A stretch of 64,000 bases of DNA, from the NCBI GenBank assembly GCA_963770505.1, contig CAVYPR010000001.1:1116001-1180000 (forward strand). The letters are read 5' to 3'. Made by a program: the position numbers and the translations under genes. The notes beneath the pieces were generated by a model. That model was given only the letters and a program-made list of their open reading frames with translations, was not told the DNA's origin and ran no database searches. The stretch comes from CAVYPR01 sp963770505. Lineage in GTDB: Bacteria > Actinomycetota > Acidimicrobiia > Acidimicrobiales > RAAP-2. This document shows positions 1 through 7,974 of the stretch, one piece after another; position 1 is the first letter of the stretch, and every line of letters starts with the position of its first letter.

Positions 1-819
1 GCCGGCCCCGTCTTTGAACACGGTCTCCCCGCCCGGCCCCACGACCGAACCTGTGGTGCCGAGGATCGGGCGGTCGGAGGGCTGGCCGCAGGGCCCCGAC
101 GGGCCGGCGCACAGCGCGTAGCCCACGGCGTAGGACGGGCCTGTCCATGTGCCGCCCGAGAAGAACAGGTAGTACAGCCCGTCGGACAGCACCATCTCGG
201 GGTTCTCCACGGTGCTCTCCCACCCCTGCTGACGCTCGGTGAGGCGCGCGGGTTGGCTGCCGGGGGCGAGCGACTGGCCGTTGGCCGAGAGCGGCTGCGA
301 CCAGACGGCGTCGGGGCCCCTCCACACCAGGTAGGCGGCGCCCCCGGCGTCGACGAAGGCGTCGGGGTCGAGATCGCCGCCGGGCCCGCAGACGACCGGT
401 CCCGCCGCGGTGTTCACGTACGGGCCGGCGACCGTCGTCGCGGTGGCCTCGGTCACGCACTCGGCTCCCATGAGGATGTCGTAGGTGGCGTAGTACATCA
501 CCCACGTCCCGTCGAACTCCGCCACGCTCGGCGCCCACTCGTAGCCGGGCAACGCCCACCTCGGCTCGGAGACCAGCGCGCCGGGCGGGGGCAGCTCGGT
601 CCATGTGACGAGGTTCTCGGACTGGAACTCCTCGATGCGCAGCTGGGTGTTGCCGGTGGTGAAGGCGTAGTAGACGCCCCCCGACGCCACCACGTCGGGG
701 TCGGGCGCGTCACGGGTGGTGAGCGGGTTCTGGTAGACGGTCGGCCCGGCGGCGGCCGGCACCGCCGGCAGCCCCACCGCCAATGAACAGCACACGAGGA
801 CAAAGGCGGCCAGCCGCAT
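1..819 (-). CDS. Secreted GH43-like glycoside hydrolase (3' end cut by window)
   Basis: The 273 codons in the window begin at ATG 819 with a signal peptide (about residues 1-24, ending ...PAVPAAAG). A five-bladed-propeller glycosidase pattern follows: an early DAPDPDVV motif supplies the likely catalytic base Asp, strands such as GVYYAFTTGN and WVMYYATYD recur, and a later VENPEMVLSDGLYYLFFS holds the likely acid Glu. These are hallmarks of family GH43 and relatives, which remove arabinose or xylose side chains from plant polysaccharides; the exact substrate cannot be told. The protein should act outside the cell. The reading frame is still open at base 1, so the C-terminus lies beyond the window. 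An ATG at 827 is in another frame and is not the start. Confidence 0.75.
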   Translation of the reverse strand, partial: MRLAAFVLVCCSLAVGLPAVPAAAGPTVYQNPLTTRDAPDPDVVASGGVYYAFTTGNTQLRIEEFQSENLVTWTELPPPGALVSEPRWALPGYEWAPSVAEFDGTWVMYYATYDILMGAECVTEATATTVAGPYVNTAAGPVVCGPGGDLDPDAFVDAGGAAYLVWRGPDAVWSQPLSANGQSLAPGSQPARLTERQQGWESTVENPEMVLSDGLYYLFFSGGTWTGPSYAVGYALCAGPSGPCGQPSDRPILGTTGSVVGPGGETVFKDGAG

Positions 820-983
820 CGGGTCATTCCACCACCTCGGCGACCGGTGGTGCACTAGAACAGTGGCCACGACCGATCGAGCGGAGGCGTGCAGATGGTG
901 AGGGCTTCGGTGACCAGATCGTCCGTAGGCCGGCCCGCCGGCGCCGCAGCCGCCCCGCCGGAACCGAGCGAAGGGGTCGCGCC

Positions 984-1970
984 CTGATCCGGTTCGGCGT
1001 CCTCGGCGCGGCCCGCATCGTCCCGGCGGCCCTGATCGGGCCGGCCCGCCGGGTGCCCGGCGTCGAGGTGGAGGCCCTGGCCGCCCGGGACCCCGAGCGG
1101 GCCGCCCCGTTCTGCGCCAAGCACAAGATCCCCCGGGTCGTGGCCTCCTACGAGGAGCTCGTGAAGGACCCTGAGGTCGACGCCGTCTACATCGCGCTGC
1201 CCAACGGCCTCCACGGACGCTGGACGCTGGCCGCCCTGGCCGCCGGCAAGCACGTGCTCTGCGAGAAGCCCTTCACCGCCGACGCCGCCGAGGCCCGCAC
1301 CGTGGCCGGCGCCGCCTCCACCTCGGGACTGGTGGTGGCCGAGGCCTTCCACTACCGCTACCACCCGCTGGCGGCGCGCCTGGTCGAGATCGTCCACTCG
1401 GGCGAGCTGGGGCCGGTCCGCCACATCGAGGTCGCCTTCTCGGCGCCGATCCCGCGGCGCGGGGACATCCGCTACCGCCTCGACCTCGCCGGGGGCGCGC
1501 TGATGGACATGGGCTGCTACACGGTGAGCCTGCTGCGCCTGCTGGCCGGGGGGCAGCCCACCGTGGTCTCCGCCCGGGCCAAGCTGTCCTCCCCCGGGGT
1601 CGACCGGGCCATGCGGGCCCGCCTCACCCTGCCGGGGGGTGGGACGGCCTCCATCCACTGCTCGATGTTCTCCTCGTCGGTCCTGGCCACCCACGCCAAG
1701 GTGGTGGGGTCGACCGGGGAGCTGCGGGTCTTCAACCCGTTCGCCCCCCAGGCCCTGCACCGCCTGCGGGTGCGGACCGACGCCGCCGGCGGCCGGGTCG
1801 AGCGGCTCACCCGCCGGCCCACCTACGACTTCCAGCTCCAGGCCTTCGCCGAGGCCGTGGCCGGGGGCGCCCCGGTCCTCACCCCGCCCGAGGACGCTGT
1901 CAAGAACATGGCGCTCATCGACGACATCTACCGCGCCGCGCACCTCGAGCCCCGTCGGCCGACGGCCTGA
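984..1970 (+). CDS. Gfo/Idh/MocA family oxidoreductase
   Basis: This NAD(P)-dependent sugar or inositol dehydrogenase-type protein opens with a Rossmann segment (IRFGVLGAARIVPAAL), has the family's KHVLCEKPFTADAAEA (the EKP lysine that takes part in catalysis), a second-half AEAFHYRYHP motif, and DMGCYTV. About 328 residues is normal for the family. The start is a problem: no ATG, GTG or TTG lies near the N-terminus that homologues have. The best candidate is CTG 984, with AAGGGG seven bases upstream. An in-frame extension back to 783 is possible but is low-complexity Arg-rich sequence unlike the family. The next gene, tldD, starts two bases after the stop, so the two are probably co-transcribed. 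Substrate unknown. Confidence 0.8.
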   Translation: MIRFGVLGAARIVPAALIGPARRVPGVEVEALAARDPERAAPFCAKHKIPRVVASYEELVKDPEVDAVYIALPNGLHGRWTLAALAAGKHVLCEKPFTADAAEARTVAGAASTSGLVVAEAFHYRYHPLAARLVEIVHSGELGPVRHIEVAFSAPIPRRGDIRYRLDLAGGALMDMGCYTVSLLRLLAGGQPTVVSARAKLSSPGVDRAMRARLTLPGGGTASIHCSMFSSSVLATHAKVVGSTGELRVFNPFAPQALHRLRVRTDAAGGRVERLTRRPTYDFQLQAFAEAVAGGAPVLTPPEDAVKNMALIDDIYRAAHLEPRRPTA

Positions 1971-1971
1971 C

Positions 1972-3456
1972 GTGGACCCCGACCGGGTGGCGCGGGTGCG
2001 CCAGGCGGCCCTCGAGTCCTCGCAGCGGCTCGGGGCTTCCGACGCCGAGGTGCGCCTCGAGGATGTGCGGTCCCAGATCGTGGCCCTGCGTGACGGCCGG
2101 CTGGAGACGTCGGCCGACGACACCATGGTGGGCGTGGGGCTGCGGGTGGTCCACGACGGCGCCATCGGGTTCGCCGCCACCGTGGCCGTCGACGAGGACG
2201 CCGCGGCGCAGCTGGCCGACCAAGCGGTGGCGGCGGCCCGAGTGACGGCCCTGGCCGGCGGGCGGCGGGTCGAGCTGGCCCCCGAGCCGGCCCACCCCGG
2301 TGTCACCTGGGTGGCCCCCCACCGCACCGACCCGGTCACCGTCCCCCTCGCCGACAAGGTGGCGCTCTTGGAGGCGTGGAGCCGCCGGCTCCTCGACGCC
2401 CCCGGCGTCGACCACGTCACGGCCCACGTGTTGGCCGTCTCCGAGGAGAAGCACTACGCCGACCTCGCCGGCACGACCGCCACCCAGAAGCGGGTCCGCC
2501 TCCACCCCGCTCTCTCGGCTGTCTCCCTGGCCGACGGCGGGGGTTTCGAGGAGATGCGGACGGTGGCTCCCCCCGCCGGCCGGGGATGGGAGTACCTCGA
2601 GGGCGAGGGATGGGACTGGGAGGCCGAGCTGTCCGGGCTGCCCGAGCTGCTGGCGGCCAAGGTGGCGGCCCCGTCGGTGGAGGCCGGGACCTACGACCTG
2701 GTCATCGACCCCACCAACCTCTGGCTGACCATCCACGAGTCGGTCGGCCACGCCACCGAGCTCGACCGGGCGCTCGGCTACGAGGCGGCCTACGCCGGCA
2801 CCTCCTTCGCCACCCCCGACAAGCTCGGGTCCCTTCGCTACGGGTCCCCCCTCATGCACGTCACCGGGGACCGCACGACCGAGTACGGGCTGGCCACCGT
2901 GGCCATCGACGACGAGGGCGTCGAGGCGCGTGCCTTTGACCTGGTGCGCGACGGGGTGCTCGTCGGCTACCAGCTCGACCGGGGCATGGCCGCGGCGGCC
3001 GGCGAGGCGCGATCGAACGGCTGTGCCTTCGCCGACTCGCCCCTCCACGTCCCCATCCAGCGGATGGCCAACGTGTCCCTGCGACCCGCCGAGGGCGAGG
3101 GCCCGACCACCGAGGACCTCATCTCCGGCGTCGAGCGGGGCATCTACATCGTCGGTGACAAGAGCTGGTCGATCGACATGCAGCGCTACAACTTCCAGTT
3201 CACCGGCCAGCGCTTCTTCCGCATCGTCGACGGCCGCTTGGCCGGCCAGGTGCGCGACGTGGCCTACCAGGCCAACACCACCGAGTTCTGGGGCTCGCTG
3301 GCCGGCCTCGGCGGTCGGTCCACCTACCTCCTCTCCGGGGCCTTCAACTGCGGCAAGGGCCAGCCGGGTCAGGTGGCCCCGGTGGGGCACGGCTGTCCGG
3401 CGGCCCTCTTCGAGCAGGTGCGCGTGCTCAACACCCGCGAGGAGTCCGGCCGGTGA
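1972..3456 (+). CDS. tldD: TldD-family metallopeptidase subunit
   Basis: TldD and TldE form a heterodimeric zinc protease that trims unfolded peptides, some modified-peptide precursors and certain antitoxins. The protein (494 aa, GTG start one base after the previous stop) carries the TldD metal site IHESVGHATELDR around residues 254-266; the two His of HExxxH bind zinc and the Glu is catalytic. A GxLGGRSTY-like segment and a Cys-bearing FNCGKGQPGQ near the C-terminus are also typical. It overlaps tldE by four bases (GTGA), so the two subunits are likely made in equal amounts. An in-frame extension into the oxidoreductase gene is Pro/Arg-rich read-through and was not used. No modified-peptide precursor was seen nearby. 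Confidence 0.9.
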   Translation: MDPDRVARVRQAALESSQRLGASDAEVRLEDVRSQIVALRDGRLETSADDTMVGVGLRVVHDGAIGFAATVAVDEDAAAQLADQAVAAARVTALAGGRRVELAPEPAHPGVTWVAPHRTDPVTVPLADKVALLEAWSRRLLDAPGVDHVTAHVLAVSEEKHYADLAGTTATQKRVRLHPALSAVSLADGGGFEEMRTVAPPAGRGWEYLEGEGWDWEAELSGLPELLAAKVAAPSVEAGTYDLVIDPTNLWLTIHESVGHATELDRALGYEAAYAGTSFATPDKLGSLRYGSPLMHVTGDRTTEYGLATVAIDDEGVEARAFDLVRDGVLVGYQLDRGMAAAAGEARSNGCAFADSPLHVPIQRMANVSLRPAEGEGPTTEDLISGVERGIYIVGDKSWSIDMQRYNFQFTGQRFFRIVDGRLAGQVRDVAYQANTTEFWGSLAGLGGRSTYLLSGAFNCGKGQPGQVAPVGHGCPAALFEQVRVLNTREESGR

Positions 3457-4835
3457 GTGGACTGCCCCCGGCCCCCGACGTCATCGAGGAGGCGCTGGCC
3501 GAGGCGGCCGGCGACTGCGTCGTCTTGGTGGAGGAGACCCACGACGCCGAGGTCCGCTTCGCCAACAACACCACCACCACCAACGGCGTCCGCCTCGACC
3601 GCCGGGTGAGCGTCATCGCCCTGTCCGCGGTCGAGGGAGGTCGGGCGGCCGGCGTCGCCCGGCGGGGCGGGGACGTCGACGCGACCGAACTGGTGAGGGC
3701 GGCCGAGCACGACGCCGACACCGGCGCGCCGGCCGAGGACGCGGCGCCGCTGTTGGCCGGGGGCGCCGAGCCGTCGTTCGACCTCCCCCCGGACCACACC
3801 GACCTCTCGGTGCTCTCGGGCGTGCTCGCCTCCCTCTCGGGCGCCTTCTCGCGGGCCGAGGCGGCGGGCCGGGTGCTGTCGGGGTACGCCGAGCACCAGG
3901 TGGCCACCACCTACCTGGGCACGACCACCGGCCTGCGGCTCCGACACTCCCAGCCCACCGGGGCGCTGCACCTGGTGGGGCGGAGCCGCGACGGCACGCG
4001 ATCGGCCTGGGCCGGGTCCGGCACCGCCGACTTCGCCGACGTCGCCCTCGAACGCCTCGAAGAGCGCGTGGCCACCGGGCTGGACTGGGCGCGCCGGCGC
4101 GTCGACCTCGGGCCCGGCCGCTACGAGGTGGTCCTCCCGCCCGAGGCCGTGGCCGACCTCATGGTGGCGCTGGCCGAGGCGGCCGGGGGGAGGGAGGCCG
4201 AGGAGGGCCGGACCGTCTTCTCGGCACCCGGTGGGCGCACCCGGTTGGGCGACGCCCTCTCCACGCTCCCCTTCGAGCTGTGGAGCGACCCGGCGACCGA
4301 AGGTCTCGAGTGCGCGCCGTTCCTCGCCACCGCGGCCTCCTCCCCCGACGTCTCGGTCTTCGACAACGGCCTGCCGGTCGGCCGGGTCGGGTGGATCGAA
4401 GACGGACGGCTCGGCCGGCTCCGCTACCACCGCGCCGGGGCGGCACGCGCCGGCGTCGAGGTCACCCCACCGTTCGACAACCTCGTGCTCGACCTCCCCG
4501 GCGCCGGGTCGTCCCTCGACGACATGGTGGCGCGTACCGAACGCGGGCTGCTGCTCACGTGCCTGTGGTACATCCGGGAGGTCGACCCCACCACCCTCCT
4601 GCTCACCGGCCTCACCCGCGACGGCGTCTACGTGGTCGAGGACGGCAGGGTCGTCGGCGCGGCCAACAACTTCCGCTTCAACGAGAGCCCGGTCGACCTC
4701 CTGGCCCGGACCACCGAGGCTGGGGCGTCGGTGCGGTCCCTCGGGCGCGAGTTCGGCGAGTGGGTCAACCGCACCCGCATGCCCCCGCTGCGGGTTCCCG
4801 ACTTCAACATGAGCTCGGTCAGCCCCGCCAGCTGA
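3453..4835 (+). CDS. TldE/PmbA-family partner of TldD
   Basis: This 460-aa protein is the non-catalytic partner of TldD. It has the family fold (FANNTTTTNGVRLDRR near residue 30, LSGVLASLSGAFSRA, then ERGLLLTCLWYIREVDPTTLLLTGLTRDGVYVVEDGRV in several blocks, and the C-terminal FRFNESPVDLL) but no HExxxH, as expected for TldE/PmbA. The FRFNESP block replaces the metal region. The GTG start at 3453 lies inside the end of tldD with a four-base overlap, which fixes the start. After the stop about 130 bases separate it from the next gene. Confidence 0.88.
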   Translation: MSGLPPAPDVIEEALAEAAGDCVVLVEETHDAEVRFANNTTTTNGVRLDRRVSVIALSAVEGGRAAGVARRGGDVDATELVRAAEHDADTGAPAEDAAPLLAGGAEPSFDLPPDHTDLSVLSGVLASLSGAFSRAEAAGRVLSGYAEHQVATTYLGTTTGLRLRHSQPTGALHLVGRSRDGTRSAWAGSGTADFADVALERLEERVATGLDWARRRVDLGPGRYEVVLPPEAVADLMVALAEAAGGREAEEGRTVFSAPGGRTRLGDALSTLPFELWSDPATEGLECAPFLATAASSPDVSVFDNGLPVGRVGWIEDGRLGRLRYHRAGAARAGVEVTPPFDNLVLDLPGAGSSLDDMVARTERGLLLTCLWYIREVDPTTLLLTGLTRDGVYVVEDGRVVGAANNFRFNESPVDLLARTTEAGASVRSLGREFGEWVNRTRMPPLRVPDFNMSSVSPAS

Positions 4836-4952
4836 ACGGCGCCTTCCTCCGTCACCGGGCCCCGGGAGCGGCCTGGGAAGGGGCCCGGGAAGGGGCCGCC
4901 AGCTCTCAGCCGCGGCACCGGGGGCTCACAGCGGGGTCAGAGTTTCGATCGT

Positions 4953-4958
4953 TACCGT
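4953..4958 (+). promoter_or_regulatory. Putative -10 element, leaderless gene at 4965
   Basis: TACCGT ends six bases before ATG 4965 and no ribosome binding site lies between. Transcription would begin at or next to the start codon. I see no convincing -35. Confidence 0.45.
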
Positions 4959-4964
4959 GCCGCC

Positions 4965-6428
4965 ATGAGCACTTCGACGCTGGTCATGCCCGAGACCCAA
5001 CCGCCCGCCGTCGCCGTGGTGCGGCGCCCCCCGCCGATCGCCGAAGTGGCGGTGGCCGTCGGGGCCTTCGCCCTGTTCTGCGTGGTCGTCCTCACCAAGG
5101 CGACCCGGCTGCTCGAGCCCGACGACTCCGCCTACCTGGCCTCGATCATCGCCCTCTCGCACGGCCACGTGACGCTCAGCACCGCGCAGTACCACGCGCT
5201 CTCCTCCCAGATGCAGGCCCGCTACGGCACCGGGATCGAGCAGTGGGTCCACCTGCCCGACGGACGGTGGATGAGCGAGAAGAATCCGGGCTACCCCTTC
5301 TACGCCGTTGCCTTCTACTGGCTCGGCGTGCTGCGCGCCGCGCCGCTGTTCGCCGCCGCAGTGGCCTCGGTCGGCCTCTTCGCCGGGGCTCGCCGCTGGC
5401 TGGGTCGGTGGGGCGGGACCTGGGCGGTGATCCTCTTCCTCTCCTCCGGCGCGGCGATCGCCTTCGCCTGGCGGCCGACCATGCCCTCGTTCACCGACGC
5501 TTCGCTGGTCGCCGCCGGGGCCGGGGCGCTGCTGTGGACCGCGCTGGCCACCGAGGCCCCGGCGCGGCGGCGGACCCTCGTCGGACTGTGCGGGTTCGTC
5601 GCCCTGGAGGCGGCCGTCTTCATCCGCTACACCGACATCGTCTTGGCCGCGGTGGCCGCCGTGGCCATCTTGGTGTTCCACCGCCGGGCCAAGATCCCGG
5701 TGCGCTCGCTGCTGTGGTGGTACGGGTCGCTGGCGGCGTTTGCCGCCCTCGTGCTCGCCTTCGACGCCACCTTCTACGGCGGTCCTCTCAAGACCGGCTA
5801 CGGCGCCGGCGAGATCACCTTCAGCCTGAGCGCCGTCGTCCCCAACCTCAAGCTCATGCCCGCCCACCTCGTCGAGGCCGTCCCCGCGGTCGTGCTCGGC
5901 CTGGCCGCCCTGGCGTGGATGGCGGCGCGGTTCGTGGTGTCGTTGGACCGCTCCACCGACCCGCTCGTGGCCGCCGCCGCCCGGCGCGACGCGGCGGTGG
6001 GCGCCGTGCTCGCCGTGGGGTGGTTCGCGCTGTGGGCGCTCTACGCCGCCTACACCTGGACCGCGCAGATGGGGGTCGGCGCGGGCCCGGGAGGAGGCGG
6101 CGGCGGTGGCGCCATCCACATCATCCGCTTCTACCTCCCGGCCATCGGCCTAATCGCCCTCCTGGCGGCATGGCTGCTGGCCCAGCTGCCCCGCTGGGTG
6201 CCCCCGCTCGTGCTGGTGGCCGTGGCCGGGCTCGGCTTGTGGTCGTTCGAGAGCCTCACCGCCACCAGCGCGCTCGGGGGTCCCGGGGGCGGCTTCCCCG
6301 GCGGCCTCCCCTCGGGAGGGAGCGGGAGGTTCCAACCTGGTTCGCGACCGCCCGCCGGGCGACGTCCCCCCGCCGGAGGAGTGCCGCCGGGGTCGGGCTC
6401 GGGGTTCCCGGGCGGCTCGCCGCCGTGA
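4965..6428 (+). CDS. Polytopic membrane protein, probable GT-C-type glycosyltransferase
   Basis: The 487-residue protein has about ten hydrophobic segments. After the first one comes an acidic extracytoplasmic motif LLEPDDSAYL (residues about 50-60), matching the D-[DE] motif in the first loop of GT-C enzymes (ArnT, PMT and GT39/GT83-like), which use lipid-linked sugars on the outer face of the membrane. A long first loop with WVHLPDGRWMSEKNPGYP also resembles this group. Oddities: a poly-Gly run before the last membrane segments (GPGGGGGGGAIH) and a C-terminal tail of about 60 residues almost entirely Gly, Pro, Ser and Arg. The donor and acceptor are unknown. The family call rests on topology and the acidic motif, not on a catalytic site I can prove. 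Confidence 0.6.
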   Translation: MSTSTLVMPETQPPAVAVVRRPPPIAEVAVAVGAFALFCVVVLTKATRLLEPDDSAYLASIIALSHGHVTLSTAQYHALSSQMQARYGTGIEQWVHLPDGRWMSEKNPGYPFYAVAFYWLGVLRAAPLFAAAVASVGLFAGARRWLGRWGGTWAVILFLSSGAAIAFAWRPTMPSFTDASLVAAGAGALLWTALATEAPARRRTLVGLCGFVALEAAVFIRYTDIVLAAVAAVAILVFHRRAKIPVRSLLWWYGSLAAFAALVLAFDATFYGGPLKTGYGAGEITFSLSAVVPNLKLMPAHLVEAVPAVVLGLAALAWMAARFVVSLDRSTDPLVAAAARRDAAVGAVLAVGWFALWALYAAYTWTAQMGVGAGPGGGGGGGAIHIIRFYLPAIGLIALLAAWLLAQLPRWVPPLVLVAVAGLGLWSFESLTATSALGGPGGGFPGGLPSGGSGRFQPGSRPPAGRRPPAGGVPPGSGSGFPGGSPP

Positions 6429-6479
6429 GCACGGGCGCCACGGCGGCGGCCGGTGGCCGGAACCCCCGACGGGCGTGAC

Positions 6480-6485
6480 TAGCGT
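6480..6485 (+). promoter_or_regulatory. Putative -10 element, leaderless gene at 6493
   Basis: TAGCGT ends seven bases before ATG 6493 and no ribosome binding site is present. This decides in favour of ATG 6493 over GTG 6475 and GTG 6490. Confidence 0.4.
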
Positions 6486-6492
6486 CAACGTG

Positions 6493-7908
6493 ATGGACCG
6501 CGCCCTGGTCGACCGCCTCTTCGAGGACGAGGTCCTCCCGGCCCTCGAGGCCTACACCCGCATCCCCTGCCTCTCCCCCGCCTACGACCCGGGATGGGCG
6601 ACCGAGGGGCACCTCGACCGGGCGGCGGCGCTCCTGGCCGAGTGGTGCGCCAAGCGGCCGGTCCCCGGTCTCGGGGTGGAGGTGCTCGACCTGCCCGGTC
6701 GCACCCCGGTCCTTCTGGCCGAGACCGACGGCGACGCCCCGGGCACCGTCCTCGTCTACGGCCACCTCGACAAGCAGCCTCCCCAGGGGGTGTGGCAGGA
6801 CGGGCTCGGCCCCTACACACCGGTGCGCCGCGGCGACCTCCTCTACGGCCGGGGCACCGCCGACGACGGCTACGCCGTCTTCGCCGCCGTGAGCGCCCTC
6901 GAGGCGGTGGTGGACGCGCGAGCTCCCCTCCCCCGGGTGGTGGTCCTCATCGAGGCCAGCGAGGAGAGCGGCAGCCCGGACCTGCCCGCCCACCTGGCCG
7001 CGTTGTCCAAGAGGATCGGGGCGCCCGACCTGGTGGTCTGCCTCGACTCGGGCTGCCTCACGTACGACCGGCTGTGGCGCACCGCGTCGCTGCGGGGCGC
7101 CGTGGTGGCCACCGTCCGGGTCGACGTGCTGACCGAGGGCGTCCACAGCGGGCTGGCCGGGGGGGTGGTCCCCTCCTCCTTCCGACTCCTGCGCCAGCTG
7201 CTGTCGAGGATCGAGGACGAAAGGACCGGCGAGATCCTCCTGCCCGAGTTGCGGGCCGAGGTGCCCGGGGTGGTCCGGGCCGAGCTGGCGGCGGTGGCCG
7301 CCGAGCTTCCCGGGGTGGCCACCGACGACCTCCCGACCGTGGACGGCCTGGTCCTCACGGGCGCCGACGACGCCGAGCGGCTGGTCGGCCGCTCCTGGTC
7401 GACGGCGCTCGCCCTCACCGGCATCGACGGCGTGCCGTCGGTGCGCGACGGGGGCAACGTCCTTCGGCCCTTCACCGAGGCCAAGTGCTCGATCCGGCTC
7501 CCGCCGCCGGTCGACGCCGCCCGTGCGGCCGAGGCCCTGGTGGCCGCGCTCACCGTGGACCCGCCCGACGGGGCGAGGGTCACCGTCGAGGTGGAGTCGG
7601 CCGCCGACGGGTGGCAGGCGCCGGACCCCGCCCCCTGGGTGGCCGCCGCGCTGACCGGGGCCTCGGAGGCGTGCTTCGGGCGCGCCGCGTCCGCCTACGC
7701 TGAAGGAGGCTCCATCCCGTTCCTGTCCCCCCTGGCCGACCAGTTCCCAGGCATCCAGCTGGTGGCAACCGGCGTGCTCGGTCCGGGCAGCAACGCCCAC
7801 GGGCCCAACGAGTTCCTCCATCTGCCGATGGCCAAGGCGGTCACCGTGGCCGTCGCGGAGCTGGTGGCCGCTGCCGGCCGAAATTACCCAGCTCATAGCG
7901 GTCGTTGA
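6493..7908 (+). CDS. M20-family metallopeptidase (dipeptidase type)
   Basis: This is a two-zinc peptidase of the M20 ArgE/DapE/CPG2/ACY1 group. Visible motifs: VYGHLDKQPP (first zinc His and catalytic Asp), LYGRGTADDGYAVF (bridging Asp), IEASEESGSPDL (catalytic and zinc Glu pair), VCLDSG, and a late GSNAHGPNEF (last zinc His). A dimerisation domain sits in the middle (VHSGLAGGVVPSSF). At 471 residues it matches the dipeptidase branch that cleaves small peptides such as carnosine-like or Cys-Gly dipeptides in the cytoplasm. No signal peptide. The ATG 6493 start is chosen from the upstream -10 hexamer; GTG 6475 would add six residues. Confidence 0.88.
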   Translation: MDRALVDRLFEDEVLPALEAYTRIPCLSPAYDPGWATEGHLDRAAALLAEWCAKRPVPGLGVEVLDLPGRTPVLLAETDGDAPGTVLVYGHLDKQPPQGVWQDGLGPYTPVRRGDLLYGRGTADDGYAVFAAVSALEAVVDARAPLPRVVVLIEASEESGSPDLPAHLAALSKRIGAPDLVVCLDSGCLTYDRLWRTASLRGAVVATVRVDVLTEGVHSGLAGGVVPSSFRLLRQLLSRIEDERTGEILLPELRAEVPGVVRAELAAVAAELPGVATDDLPTVDGLVLTGADDAERLVGRSWSTALALTGIDGVPSVRDGGNVLRPFTEAKCSIRLPPPVDAARAAEALVAALTVDPPDGARVTVEVESAADGWQAPDPAPWVAAALTGASEACFGRAASAYAEGGSIPFLSPLADQFPGIQLVATGVLGPGSNAHGPNEFLHLPMAKAVTVAVAELVAAAGRNYPAHSGR

Positions 7909-7974
7909 GGGTTTTCTTACAAACCGCGGCTTGACTGAGTCATGACGCAGTTTCCCAACTGTAAAGGAACCGAC

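Noticed and set aside
1972..4835. Modified-peptide (RiPP) cluster around TldD/TldE
   Set aside because: No precursor peptide, radical SAM enzyme or transporter is adjacent. TldD/TldE also have general roles.
4875..4897. 12-bp direct repeat GGGAAGGGGCC after tldE
   Set aside because: Only two copies in simple G-rich sequence, with no sign of function.
2930..6478. A very long open frame (over 1,100 codons) across tldD, tldE and the membrane gene
   Set aside because: It is a GC-rich shadow frame made almost wholly of Arg, Pro, Gly and Ala. The three real genes in the other frames have clear family motifs.
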